Part shown: piece by piece, positions 23,491-34,481 of the stretch
How the letters are laid out: every line of letters begins with the position of its first letter
Position numbering within the stretch: position 1 is the first letter of the stretch
Source of the DNA: Marsupella aquatica
Taxonomy: Eukaryota > Marchantiophyta
NCBI GenBank assembly: GCA_973895155.1
Contig: OZ316896.1
Coordinates: forward strand, 4,588,001 to 4,652,000
Reading direction: 5' to 3'
DNA length: 64,000 nt
Program-made: the position numbers and the translations under genes
The notes under the pieces: model-generated
Database searches by the model: none
What the model was told of the DNA's origin: nothing
Seen by the model: only the letters and a program-made list of their open reading frames with translations

Positions 23491-25154
23491 AGCAGTGCAA
23501 ATAATCATGCCCATGATCCCATGGGCCAGGATTGGAATGGGCCGACAACTCTTTTGTGAACAGAATATGGACCAGTTTTGGAAGGAATACATATCAAAGT
23601 GGCAGATGAGAATGACAAGGCAAGCTCACTTGGGAGTTGGGACCTCAAAGCCAAACTACTCGAGCCAAATCGACTTCTCAGACCAACATGTCTAATAATA
23701 CCAGGACGTAAAGGAGCTGAGAGTACACTCTGTGGCCTAATTTATCTCAAGGATGAGCAGAGACACAGATATTCCTCCAAGGTTTCCATATATATCCAGG
23801 AAGATTCATTCTTTGCTAATTTCACAAATCGATATTGTAGAATGTCTACTCCTTCATTGATACTTCTCAATTAACGTCGTCCTTTAGGATTCAAGGGTTT
23901 CTTTGTTGTCCCACAGCCAATGTTCTAATGGCCAACTTGAGGGTATTCTAAAGGGAGTCTAGATGCCACCTGTGTCCTGTCCCTCGAAGTGAGCCAGGTC
24001 AACTCAACATATAGTCGATCAAAAAGTCTCCATAGTCAGTCAAAATAGCCCTTCTGTCATTTACAGTTTTACGCCGAAGTACTGATTGAACTATTTTGCC
24101 ATAAAGAAAAGTGAAGTCACTCGGGCCATTTACACTCGAAGGTGCAAAATCTACTGTAGTGACTGTTGCCCACTCACTTCCGAGCAGATCGAATGGGTAA
24201 CACTGAATAACCTCGGATTTGACAATGAATTGCACACTGGGACAACTCCAAGGCAGTAGTAGATCTAACCTGATCTACTACTGAAATTGTACACCTCAAA
24301 GCCAAAAACACTCGGCCAAGTGTACTAGCTTGACTGACATATTTACTAGCAGAAAAGCACACAAGGCACATGAATTTATGTGGTCTAATTTCATCCCCGA
24401 TTTTATCTCAAAGGATGGGCAGATCGAGATAAGGAAAGAGATTCCTCGAACGCGTCCATAGTCCATGCTATTTCATGAATGATTCACGAGAAATTGCTGT
24501 GGACCACTCGGGCGTAAGAGTTAGAGACCTTGTCAGGTAAAGAACAGGCTGTATGAGATAGAGAGTCGTCAGTGTCTTTATGAACTCACTGCCGATGAGG
24601 CTATGACTTTATCGATGGCCCAAGTTGAGAAGAAATTTAATTGGCCACCATTTGCGCATTGTCTGTCCTGGAGTCGAAGTCCACTTGCTGTTGGTGGTCA
24701 GTGGTGTCAATCTTGTCCCTGCTTGGCTGCTGGGGGCTGTCAGTAGAGCCAATTGATCAGTAAGGTGCCATCGATCACCTATTCTAGGCGCCGGAGGAGT
24801 CTTTCAGGTTGTCCCACGTCACGTACTGCCCTCTAGCATGTCGAATTGTAGATAATCCTAAGGATGGTAATTAATGTTTAAGGTTTTTCCTATTTAGTCC
24901 CGTGGCTAATGTCGACAAGTCCTTTCCAAAACTCAAGGCATTGTGCCATGTCATCAATCTACAACCAAGCATGAACTTACTGGTTTGCCGTGTTCACCCA
25001 ACATGCCTGTTTAACATGCCTGTTTATGTTTGGAGCAACGTCCGCTAAAACTGTTAGGCCCGAGAACAGTAGAAAGTCAAAAAAATCCAAAAAGCTAAAT
25101 CACAAGTACTAAAGGACCCTTGGAATTCTAGTTGTTTTAGTTAAATTATAACAA
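23491..25154. other. Gene-free region with a diverged duplication and a perfect hairpin
   Basis: No gene recognised. A segment at about 23735-23810 (ending ATTCCTCCAAGGTTTCCA) is echoed at about 24395-24470 (ending ATTCCTCGAACGCGTCCA). A perfect 12-bp inverted repeat, CAGTAGTAGATC with a 6-base loop, lies at 24254-24283. Confidence 0.5.
24254..24283. repeat. Perfect 12-bp inverted repeat
   Basis: CAGTAGTAGATC (24254-24265), loop TAACCT, then GATCTACTACTG (24272-24283). It is not followed by a T-run and lies near no gene end. Confidence 0.9.
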
Positions 25155-25690
25155 ACTAGCCGGCCTACCCTTGCTTTGAACATGAATGGAGGGGAGTGCA
25201 ATAAAAATATCACCAAAATATCTACACATTCTATTGAATGAAAAAAATCCATCATGCATGTCATCATTTTAATAATTATTCATAAGGTACTCTTAATTAT
25301 GGAGAGATATGCTTAGTAGATCCCCTCCTGGAAAAGGTTTGCTTAATAAACGGTCCCCTCAATACTTTTCTCCAATCTGGACCATTGATGGACCTTTCGA
25401 TCTCAGATCTGGACCGTTGATAGACCTCAGGGGGTCTAACAAGTAACAAGTTTCATTTTGGGGGTCTATCAAGTAACAAGTTTCATTTTGGGGGTCAATC
25501 AAGCAAATACCTCCTTTTCTATGCACATATGTTAGGGTGGGGACATAAAACCCATTTTTTAATGCAAATAAAAATCATGAAAAAAACATGCCTGATTATC
25601 ATTTGACATACATCATAGTCATGAGTTTTACATCCACATGATGGGCCATGAAATGAAATTATTATCTAGAGTGTTCACTCTAGAAACCTA
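25155..25690 (+). repeat. Dispersed repeat family A, long copy
   Basis: Begins ACTAGCCGGCCTACCCTTGC and CTTTGAACATGAATG, as do the copies at 27391 and 45493. It ends near a perfect hairpin TCTAGAGTGTTCACTCTAGA (25665-25684). The segment at about 25520-25625 also matches the inverted copy at window positions 1-118. No coding region. A non-autonomous Helitron-type element is one possible reading, because of the fixed 5' motif and the 3' hairpin. Confidence 0.55.
25434..25505. repeat. 31-bp tandem repeat, about 2.3 copies
   Basis: Units of AAGTAACAAGTTTCATTTTG followed by GGGGTC and a short linker. It lies inside the long copy of dispersed repeat family A. Confidence 0.85.
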
Positions 25691-28122
25691 GCCCCCAACT
25701 CTATGTAGTAAAACTCTATGTAGTAATTGATGCTTTATAAATAAGATTTGCTCATGAGTAATTGAGTATGGTCAAAGAGGGATGGCTTCCCTTGATAATG
25801 ATGATGGTGCTATGTATGATTGATGTATTTTTGGGATGGAATACATGCTGATGCAGCCATTATAGGTGGCTACTGTGGATGGAGAAAAGCTACTGTAGGC
25901 CTGTTGACAATGGATTGGATGGGGTAGCAATGCTTAATAATTACACAAAATTGCAACACACAAAATTTACACAAAGTTGCTGTAGCTGCTTCATGGATCA
26001 GGCCACTCTGTCCCCTGGGCCCCATCCTCTGAAAATCCAGTTCAATCCAGTTGTCGTCTCATTTTTGGGGTTTCGTTTCTGTTTTTGATTAGGGGACATG
26101 CACCATTTTTGAGCCCGCAGTGCAACTGGCTTGCAGACAGGTAAATTAACCATCTATCTTATAGATTGCATTTTTTTAATGATAAATCTTACACTAGTAC
26201 AAGTGTAAGAATTCATGTCCCACTTGCCAATTTAATTTCAACATTTGATGTGGGCCATTAGCTTTTGCCACATTTGTTAGGTTCACTTGCTTGGTTTGGT
26301 GAGGAACTCGGTCCATGTGTGTTAGTTAGTTTCCTCTTTCTTGGTTTTTAGGGGTCTCCCTTTTGCTCCCTTCTTTTCAGTTTGGTTTTGGTCAGCTTTG
26401 AACCTCTTTTGGTTGTTCTTTTGTACTCTGTTTGGCCATTTCTGTAAAAAATGTATTCTCCTTCAACTACAAGTGCCTGTTTTCAAGTTTTTCTTTGCCT
26501 TCAAAGACATGGTCTAAATGAAAAGTGAAGAGGGTTTTGAGTAAAGGCAACTGATAGGGCGTAAATTGTGCAAAGACTACCGAGACGAAATTCACAAAGA
26601 TCAGAGCATAATCTTGGAATTCTATCACTTTGTTTCTTTTCTAACTAACAAGGTATATGCTTGACTAGAGGGGTCACTTGATTGGACAAGTAGTGGTGAT
26701 TGAAAGTAGGCAGTGGAGCAAGGAGGCTTTGCTCTGCTTAGCACCTTCACATAATTGTTTGAGGGATACTGACTCATCCATTCCAGATTGACTTGATGTT
26801 TCATCATAGTGATAAGAAGCTCAATTTTCTTGGCTCTCCCATCTTATGATGACAACACAAATCTAAGAGACTTGATAAACTCATATATCAGTCAATCAGG
26901 CAAACTATTAAGCAAACTATAGTATAAGAATTGTTTAACTCATAAATCCAAACATGTAATTATGTAAACCTTAGCTACTTGAATCATATTTGACCATTGC
27001 TTAACCCACATTTGACCATTCAATTTGTTACTGCCAAAGTGGATTTGCAGTGCATTAATTGTCATCCCCTCAGGCCTCTCTATCAGGTCAAAGGAGAGGC
27101 CATTGGTCAGTTGATGACCATTTTGTAGATTTAGAGGCACGTTCATCTATTAAAGTGCAATCCACTACGTTTTGAACAGAAAGAGAACATCAACTCCAAT
27201 AATAAACTAGAATGGAGAACTCACTGATATTCCTTTGAGTACCAAATATGCAAAAATGAAACACACTAGGGTCAGCTGATTTTGCTGTGTGTCACTGGCC
27301 TCAATACCCATGGACTCCCCTACCTGACTCCCCATGCCAGCCCCTACTCAAAAAGCATAGTCTAAATACCGAAATGTTATATAACTAGAAACTAGCCCAA
27401 ATACCCGTTCTTTAAACATGAATAAGGTGAGGATCGATAAAAATGTGCATCTCCCATGCATTCCCACCCCTCCATCATGCAACTCCATCGCCAGCTCCCT
27501 AGTACAAGCTACTTCTCAATGTCCTGGTTTAAATGTCAATATTGAGTGGTTGCCCATTCAGCTACTTGCATTCAATTTTTAGTTGCTTGGCATACTCATA
27601 GACCTCTCCCTCCCACCCCAATTTTTGGTTATGCCCTCAAAGTCACCATCTAGGGACTTCACTCTAGCCAGCTTCTAAAGAGTAGGTTTGGATAGAGGTT
27701 CACTACTAAGATGGGTGCCCACAGTTTCACTCCACCTAGTACGCGATGAAAGCTAGACTTCGATAGCATATTATTGATTAAATCTTTGCACATCATAGCG
27801 TTACAATATATAAAAAGATAAAGGAAAGTAAGAGAAAGAATCACATAATTGTTAGGAGACGAGAGTACACGAGAGTATGATCGTACTTGGTAGATTAGGG
27901 AGCTTGCCCCAGTTTCTCATCGTTATGCCTAAAACACACATCGGGAATGACGGCTGATGCACCGAAACATTTCAGTCTTGTTGCAGAGCAGTTGGACAGT
28001 TACTGAATTGGAGTCGTGTCCATAAAATCTCATGGTGTGTTTGACATGCTTGTCCTGGACGTAGAGAGCTCCACGGAAGGAAAACTGCAAGTGCCCACAG
28101 GTTCTTGACTTCATTTTATCTC
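25691..28122. other. Gene-free AT-rich region
   Basis: Contains a copy of repeat family A (27391-27668). Otherwise only short frames without family resemblance. The last few hundred bases should hold the promoter and 5' UTR of the SWS1 gene starting at 28123. Confidence 0.45.
27391..27668 (+). repeat. Dispersed repeat family A, short copy
   Basis: Begins ACTAGCCCAAATACCCGTTC with TTTAAACATGAATA, and ends with a CTAG-GGACTTCACT-CTAG hairpin at about 27650-27666. The interior is shorter than, and different from, the copy at 25155. Confidence 0.5.
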
Positions 28123-30326
28123 ATGGCGGCACAGGAGGCGATAAAGCACGTTTTGGCGAGTATCAAGCCTGTGCCACCTGGTTCATCTCCATTTGCAGCA
28201 AATTCACAGTCTCGTCAGTACTCTCCCCTTCCCTGCCTCAAGATATTGTCGAGACAAAGGTCTTGAAAGTATCTTCACTCCCATCTGCCTTCTCACGTCA
28301 GTCTGCAGGTAGATGGGTTCCTAATGCGACCGTCACGCAGGATCAAATTTGAGATCTAGTATAAGATTGTATTCTTGTGGGTTGGTCTGGTTTGATCGCT
28401 GTCAGTGCAATACGTTTTTCCTCTTGTTGACTGATAGGAATCCTGTCTTGCTCTGTGTTTCTGCAGTGAACAAAGATCAACTTCGTATGTAAGTATTTGT
28501 GTGCCCATCCCATTCATTCCTCTCGCGTTTAGTTTTTCTCAGAAGAATTGGTCACGTAAGGTAGTGCCCTTTATTACTGGCTAACTGAAGACTCTGCATC
28601 TTGATCATTCCCCCCCCTAAAGAGAAATAGAAAAACACGTTCATTTCCAGTTCTTTTGTAACCGAGTAAAACCACTCTTTTCGCTCCAGCCGAAAATGCG
28701 AAGGACCGTAAAACTCTTAGAACGTTTAATACTTGTCTCTGTTTCTGTCAGCAAGTAGTAGTCGGGCAGTACTATTGGGAATTGCTAATTCATTGCTGGG
28801 CTAAAGCAACTAAAGGTTTCGATGGTTGTCATTTTTTTAAGTGTGGTTTCAATAGAAGCCGATAATCGTGTGCTACTTTCATTATGAGTCGTCTGCTTGT
28901 CTTGAGTGCCTGATTGGCGGGGTCTTCTGAGCGGGACCAACATGGGAAAATCGTTGACCACCTGCCTCTCCCCTAGGCGTTTCGGTGAGGAAGGCAACTT
29001 ACGTCTGCATTCCGTGCTTCCAACAACTGTTTCACTCCACCTCTGGAATTGTAAAAACGTCTAGCCTATTAATTCAGCTAGGGTCTCAAAGTTGAAGACG
29101 GGTAGGAGTTGCGCACCTCGTGCACCTGAGAGCCCAGAAAGTCGTTCTGCAGAGTAGAAGCTGTGAAACTCTTCGTTCGGTTTCTATATACATTCGGAGC
29201 CTTGCAAGGGTTGAGCACATTTGGTCTTAGCTTGACTTCTTGTTGGTGCAGGCTGTATTTTTTGTTCAACAAGAACTTGGAGAAAGCTTTGCGTATATTA
29301 GACAATGGAGGTGTGACCAGACTTACGGCTAATCCAAGTGGTCGGGTAGTCTTTCAGGTAAGCTTGACCTTGCACAAATAGGATTCGCCCTCCATTTAAC
29401 TCTTCATTCGGAGATTTTCTTTGGACAGCTCAAATGATGGCATTATTGTTCACGTCGACAAATTATGAAGCTCACAGTTCTACTAAATTGAAGTAATGAA
29501 TGGCTTCCAAAATTGACCAGTCTTTGGCTCGTAAGTGGGAAACACAAAGCGAAAGAAATTATTTAGTGTAATGCTTAAATATTGGATCCAAGCATATTCT
29601 GTGAACACAACCCCAGGTTCTCAGTTGTAAGGTTTTGCCTCTAGCTTAGGCTTCTCGGCAGTTGACTCAGTCACCTACTGCCAAAAACCATGGTGGAAGC
29701 TTTGTTCGAGTAAGCTAACAGAAGACTGTAGGGAGTAGCTGCCATTAAGCAACTCATAATCTGTTGTAGAGAGTGACCTCGATTCGATTTGTTTGGTTTC
29801 ATTCGGCAGGTTGTTGCAGAGTCAAAGGGCCTAAATAAGTACTTATGCTTACCAGAACAGTACTGCGCTTGCCCAGCATTTCACTTCGAAGTGGTGTCTC
29901 GTGGACAACAATTATGTGTGAGTTTCAATTACATTGCTGTCTGACCTGAAACACTTTATTAGCTTCTATAGGCAGTGAAGATTTTATTTAGAAAATGTTT
30001 GGGCCTGGAGCATTGATTCCCAGGATCTATAACTTCTGAGCTTAATTGCTTGAGCCCATTCTGTACAAAGAATAAGATCATGTTTCGCATTGGTACTGAA
30101 CTTGTTTTTAGGACGCTGAAATCTACAAATAATTCCTTCCACCAACGTCATAAATACTCAATTTGCTACCAAGTAATTCAACAGGGATTGCCCGAACTAA
30201 TGACCGTTGGACATTTGTTGGCAGTGTAAGCATCAATTGGCAGCGCGACTGGCAACTTCCCTTAACATATGCAAGGAGTTACCTGTTTCAGACGAGTACA
30301 TTGCCCTTCTACTCTTGAATATGTAG
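28123..30326 (+). CDS. SWS1: SWIM zinc-finger protein, SWS1/ZSWIM7 homologue, 5 exons
   Basis: Predicted partner of RAD51 paralogues in a Shu-like complex promoting homologous recombination in the nucleus. Exons 28123-28213, 28467-28488, 29252-29357, 29810-29917 and 30225-30326 join in phase to 142 aa; human ZSWIM7 is about 140 aa. The SWIM motif CxC..CxH is complete: Cys92 and Cys94 in YCACPAF, Cys110 and His112 in LCCKHQLA. The upstream block MLYFLF...ALRILDNGG...PSGRVVFQ and the C-terminal VSDEYIALLLL block also fit the family. The second exon is only 22 nt. The stop TAG used here overlaps a possible GT donor (ATATGTAGGT), so a longer isoform running into an Arg-Gly-rich exon at 31274 is possible. 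Confidence 0.88.
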
Positions 30327-32259
30327 GTATACAATTGTTACTAAGTTGCCCACAGACTTTTCAATGTTCCCATAGGCAGAGCAGACAAGAGACACGTACC
30401 CAGGAGCTCCGCAACCTACCAAAACTAGGGAATAGCAATCGATATATGTAATTTTGTTCCAAAATTTATGGTACTGTCCGTAGGTAATTATAAGCAGTCC
30501 AATGGATGACACATTACAAGCCATGGGAAAAAACTCTTAGTTTTGGGAACAGTACAATCTTCAACTCCTCTGCATGTGGTGGATCCACTATTGCTCAGTT
30601 GTTTTAGAGTTATGTGCTTCATAGCCAGAGATTACTAGTTGAGTAGCGTCTGTCACAGTCGTTCGGCCGTGACCCTGCACGGATGAAGGTCATAGCCGCG
30701 AAGACCACTGCAGCAACCCTAAATTCTAGTAGGATTCGTTAACGCGAAGCAAATGGATGTGGTATTATTAGTGATGGGGGCCATTCTTCTTCAGTGGAAA
30801 TCTTCTGACTGATTTGAACTGCTTTTAGAGTTTTGGACTCCAGGTTCCCCGAAGCCCTTGCGATTGGTCAAGGTCCCAAACATAATGGTGGGATGAGGTG
30901 CCAATTTAAACACTCGTCATAACCCGAGCCAGAAAATTGTTTGGAGCCAACATTCCGAAATGAAAGTGTGGAATGGAAGCAAGGAACAGGTTGTTTTCGA
31001 AGGCTCATCAAGATCTTGGAAATCACAGATATTGTCAGTATAGTTGATTTTTCAAAAAGAGAGTGTTTTAAGGCAGCAGGAGGAAACTATTCCGCATGTT
31101 GAGTGCGGGTCTTGGGACTCAAAATGTTCCAATTTAGTTTCATTCCTTTGTACTTTAGGTTTCCATTCAAGCTCTAAGTTTCTTGTTGGAATCCTGAAAT
31201 ATCCCTTCTCTAACCGAAAATGGACATTGTAAGTGATCGTGGCCAAAATTTGATGTCACAAATCGTCCTACAGCGAAGGAGGCAGAGGCAGAGGCAGAGG
31301 CAGAGGAAGGGATTACCTTATCTATGATGGTGATGCGAGGAAGCTGGTAAGCAGTAGGCTAATGACGTTCACCAGTAGTTTGGCCAATTTGTTTTATACC
31401 GATGCAATGGAAAGAAGAGAAGCACATTTCTTTTCGAGTTCAGAAAACTATGCCAGTCAGCTGCCTGAACTACAGACCTACCCATCTTCTTTTAATTAAG
31501 ACCATCTCCAATGCCACACTTGCCAAACACTTAGTATAAGGAAACTACGGTAGAGAGAATCAGAATTAGTGTGAGTAAACTATTCTAGGGACCATCATGT
31601 ACGTCGAGCTCCCTGGGACACGATGAAAAAGTTCTATGTATACTGAGCAAATATTCAAAGGATATTCATGTAAGCAATAATTTTACAGTTTATACCATTT
31701 TAGTTGATAAATGGAATCGGAGAGCATTTCTGGTTTCGTGTTATGACCTGAAACATTGAGTTGTTTTGTGATAAACAACTGGGAACCTGATCATCCGTAT
31801 GGTAACGAGCTGAGATTCTGTTCCAGGACACTGAAGTCCCCATGGCATCCTTTTATTCAATGTCCAGAATTCTCGAAAAGCAGATTCATCATGAAGTTTC
31901 TCTTCTTTGTGCGTTCATCAGATTGTTTTTTCATTTCCTTTTTTTGAAATAGAAGCTGAAATTTGGGGGTTGAGAGTGCATACATATCCAATTGTGCTTT
32001 AGAATAAGTGATGTGAAAATATGCACGATGACCTACATGTACACTTCAAACCTAGATTTAGTGAAAGCCCATGAAAAACATATCTGTAACCTAACAGTAG
32101 TCCTTACGTCCTGAAAGATCTTACAATCTCAATTAGATGCATGAGCAACGCCAATTAGTAACATACCTTGCCACTTCAGTTAGTAGAAGCTCACCACTGG
32201 ACCCTACATGGCGCTACACCCAAAAACATTACTGTACAAAAGTCACAACGTAAACTCGC
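30327..32259. other. 3' flank of SWS1 with a possible extra exon at 31274
   Basis: Mostly non-coding. At 31274 an acceptor-like CCTACAG precedes a (GGCAGA)n stretch encoding EGGRGRGRGR followed by GRDYLIYDGDARKL, then a GTAAGC donor-like sequence. The phase would join a donor at the SWS1 stop codon. It may equally be a simple repeat. No other gene was seen. Confidence 0.35.
31278..31306. repeat. (GGCAGA)n hexanucleotide repeat
   Basis: Four to five units of GGCAGA in a row, ending in GGAAGG. In one frame it encodes Gly-Arg repeats. Confidence 0.85.
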
Positions 32260-32960
32260 TCACTTAGCTATTGACCTTAACTCACTTACTCAACTCAAAT
32301 CCGTCACTCACCTAGCCCTATCATTTATTTCATGATTTAACTCATGACATTAGCTCACTCACTCGCATGAACTAAACCGCCACTGTCACCAAAGCAAAAA
32401 CTGGTGGGTCCAGGTTACCATACATAATAAAAATGTTCTTAACAAAGTATAGAGTGGGCAAACAGTGTGACTGTTTTGTCCTCCCATAGCTCTTCAGGAC
32501 AGTGGCACTTTAAGACCGGTGACTGAGTGACTATCGCGAGTTAAGGTATTGAGCAAACTCACACAAGTGACTATCATGAGTTAAGGTCATGAGTTTATCT
32601 GCTGAGTGAAGGTCATGAGTTCAGTGATTTAAGGTATCGAGTTAACTCACACATTCAGCTCATAACCTTAACTCATTCAGTTAATAAACACTCAACCCTC
32701 AAGAGTTAAGTGATTGAGTGACAATCATGAGTCAAGTGATTGTGTGACTAGCATGAGTTAAGGTCTTGAGTTAATTCACACATTTACCTCATGACCTCAA
32801 CTCACTCAATTAATGATCACTCACCCTCATAGTCTCATGAGTAAACTAAGTGGCTAAGTGAACTTCATGAGTCAAGTGAATGAGCCAAGGTCTTCAGCTA
32901 ACTCACTCAACTGATGACCTTAAATCACTCACGTAACTCACAAACTACCGTGAAGGCAGA
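32260..32960. repeat. Array of degenerate GAGTTAAGGTCATGAG / CTCATGACCTTAACTC motifs
   Basis: About 700 bp built from short, partly palindromic words in both orientations: GAGTTAAGGTCATGAGTT, AACTCATGACCTTAACTC, TCACTCAACTCA and TGAGTGACTATC. Copies are irregularly spaced and diverged. No reading frame survives. It lies about 1.5 kb upstream of the RING1 start codon. Confidence 0.8.
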
Positions 32961-34481
32961 ACACTAAGGAAGGAAATTGAAACACCAAAAAAGATTTTCA
33001 GAAAGCTCACTGTGTCACTCTCTTCAGACTCTGCAGTACCGTCGTCACCAGTTTAAGTCTCTGTCGTCGGGCTCTCGGCAGAATTGCGGCGAGCGAGCGA
33101 TCGAGGTCCCCCCACCTTGTTACACTTAATTAATTAATCGTGACCTCCTCCACCGCCGTGGCACCAATTTCTTTTCGGCAGGCAGAGCTCCTCTCTGGTC
33201 TTGATGAACCCCTCCCTCTCTGGTGTGTGGATGTCGTGCATGAAGACTGTTCCGTCGGGGACCGATGGCGCAATAGCCAAACAGACGCACAGACGGCTGG
33301 CACTGATTACAGAAATGCTCGATAGATATACAACAGACCAGAACAGAACAGAACAGACGGACAGACAGACATTTTGATAGATAGATAGAAAGTTGTACAG
33401 TACATGGTATCAGTCAGGGAATTCTGAGTCCAGGATTCGAGGAATACATTACACTACCAGGAAGAGGAGAGGGAGGACTGGAGGAGGAGGAGGCGAAATG
33501 ATCAGACCGACAGCGTGTTGAGTTTCGCGAACGGACTGTTCGAATTATTTTCAAAGTCAGGGTGCCGCGCCTTAATTACTTGTCGTGGCGATAATGATGG
33601 TGTGATGGTCGTGTCGGTTTAGTGTTGAGATTGCCAGAAAGCGAAGGGAGGAATACTGTGCGACGGGTTTGAGGAGGAAGGGGACGATTTTGAAAATCAG
33701 GGCACCGCTTAGTGGAGGTGTGTGGTGCGTTCGGGTCGATATAGTGAGGAGCTATGTTCTTTATCGGCCAATATCATCCCGAGCACCATAATTCTACCGG
33801 CAATTAATGTAGGTATTTCCTTGTTTGCAGTATTCTGAGTGTTGTGCAGAGAGCATCCATTTGAGGAGGAGCAACATTAGGAGTCGGGCTGGAGTTGCAC
33901 GAGCACTAGGTGGACGAGAGAATGGGGTGAAGAACGAACGGCGACGACGAGAGGACGGAGGGAAGTTAATCATTTACCAAGAGCTATAGTTCGTGTGAGA
34001 AGAAGATCATTGTAACCGAACGAACGAGGAATTTCGCAATGCGACCAGCTGAGGAATTCTTTTGCTATTCTCGTCCATTGGAGGAGGGGGAGTTCAAGGA
34101 GTAGTGGTAGGAGCGCTAGTTGTTTCTCCATCGTCGTATTATCGTCAGTCTTGTTAGTAGACGTGGCCAGGGTTCCCTCCAAGCTGACATTTTGTCAAAT
34201 CATTGTGACGGACTCCCAGACCGGCAAATCGCTGCGGCTGCCACTGTTCGTCTCGTCTCTGCTCTGCTCAAGTTCACGTGCTTAAATATAGTGAGGCAGG
34301 GGAACCCCATTAGCTCGGAATTACAGCAGCTTGCCGAAATTTCGAGGAGCTAGCGCTTGGAATTACTTGTCTTCGGATTTATTGTAGTCGGAGGGGCGCA
34401 AAACACAGTTCTGCTACCTCAAACGTGGATACAAAAGCAGAGTTTGTCACCGGAGAGACGACGGTTGTGCTGGTGGGAAAA
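32961..34481. promoter_or_regulatory. Likely promoter and long 5' UTR of the RING1 gene
   Basis: GA-rich, upstream-leader-like sequence preceding the ATG at 34482. It includes microsatellites at 33332-33392. No TATA box or transcription start could be assigned. No protein-coding gene recognised, so the regulatory call is by position only. Confidence 0.35.
33332..33392. repeat. CAGAA / CAGA / GATA microsatellites
   Basis: CAGAACAGAACAGAACAGAC is followed by GACAGACAGAC and then GATAGATAGATAGA. Simple-sequence tracts in the 5' flank of RING1. Confidence 0.9.

Noticed and set aside
22924-23548. Six or more overlapping open frames on both strands
   Set aside because: They overlap each other in all directions and coincide with the purine/pyrimidine-rich foldback. 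Compositional bias removes stop codons, and no family resemblance is seen.
32260-32960. CRISPR array
   Set aside because: The repeats are irregular, present in both orientations and diverged, and the DNA is eukaryotic with introns throughout.
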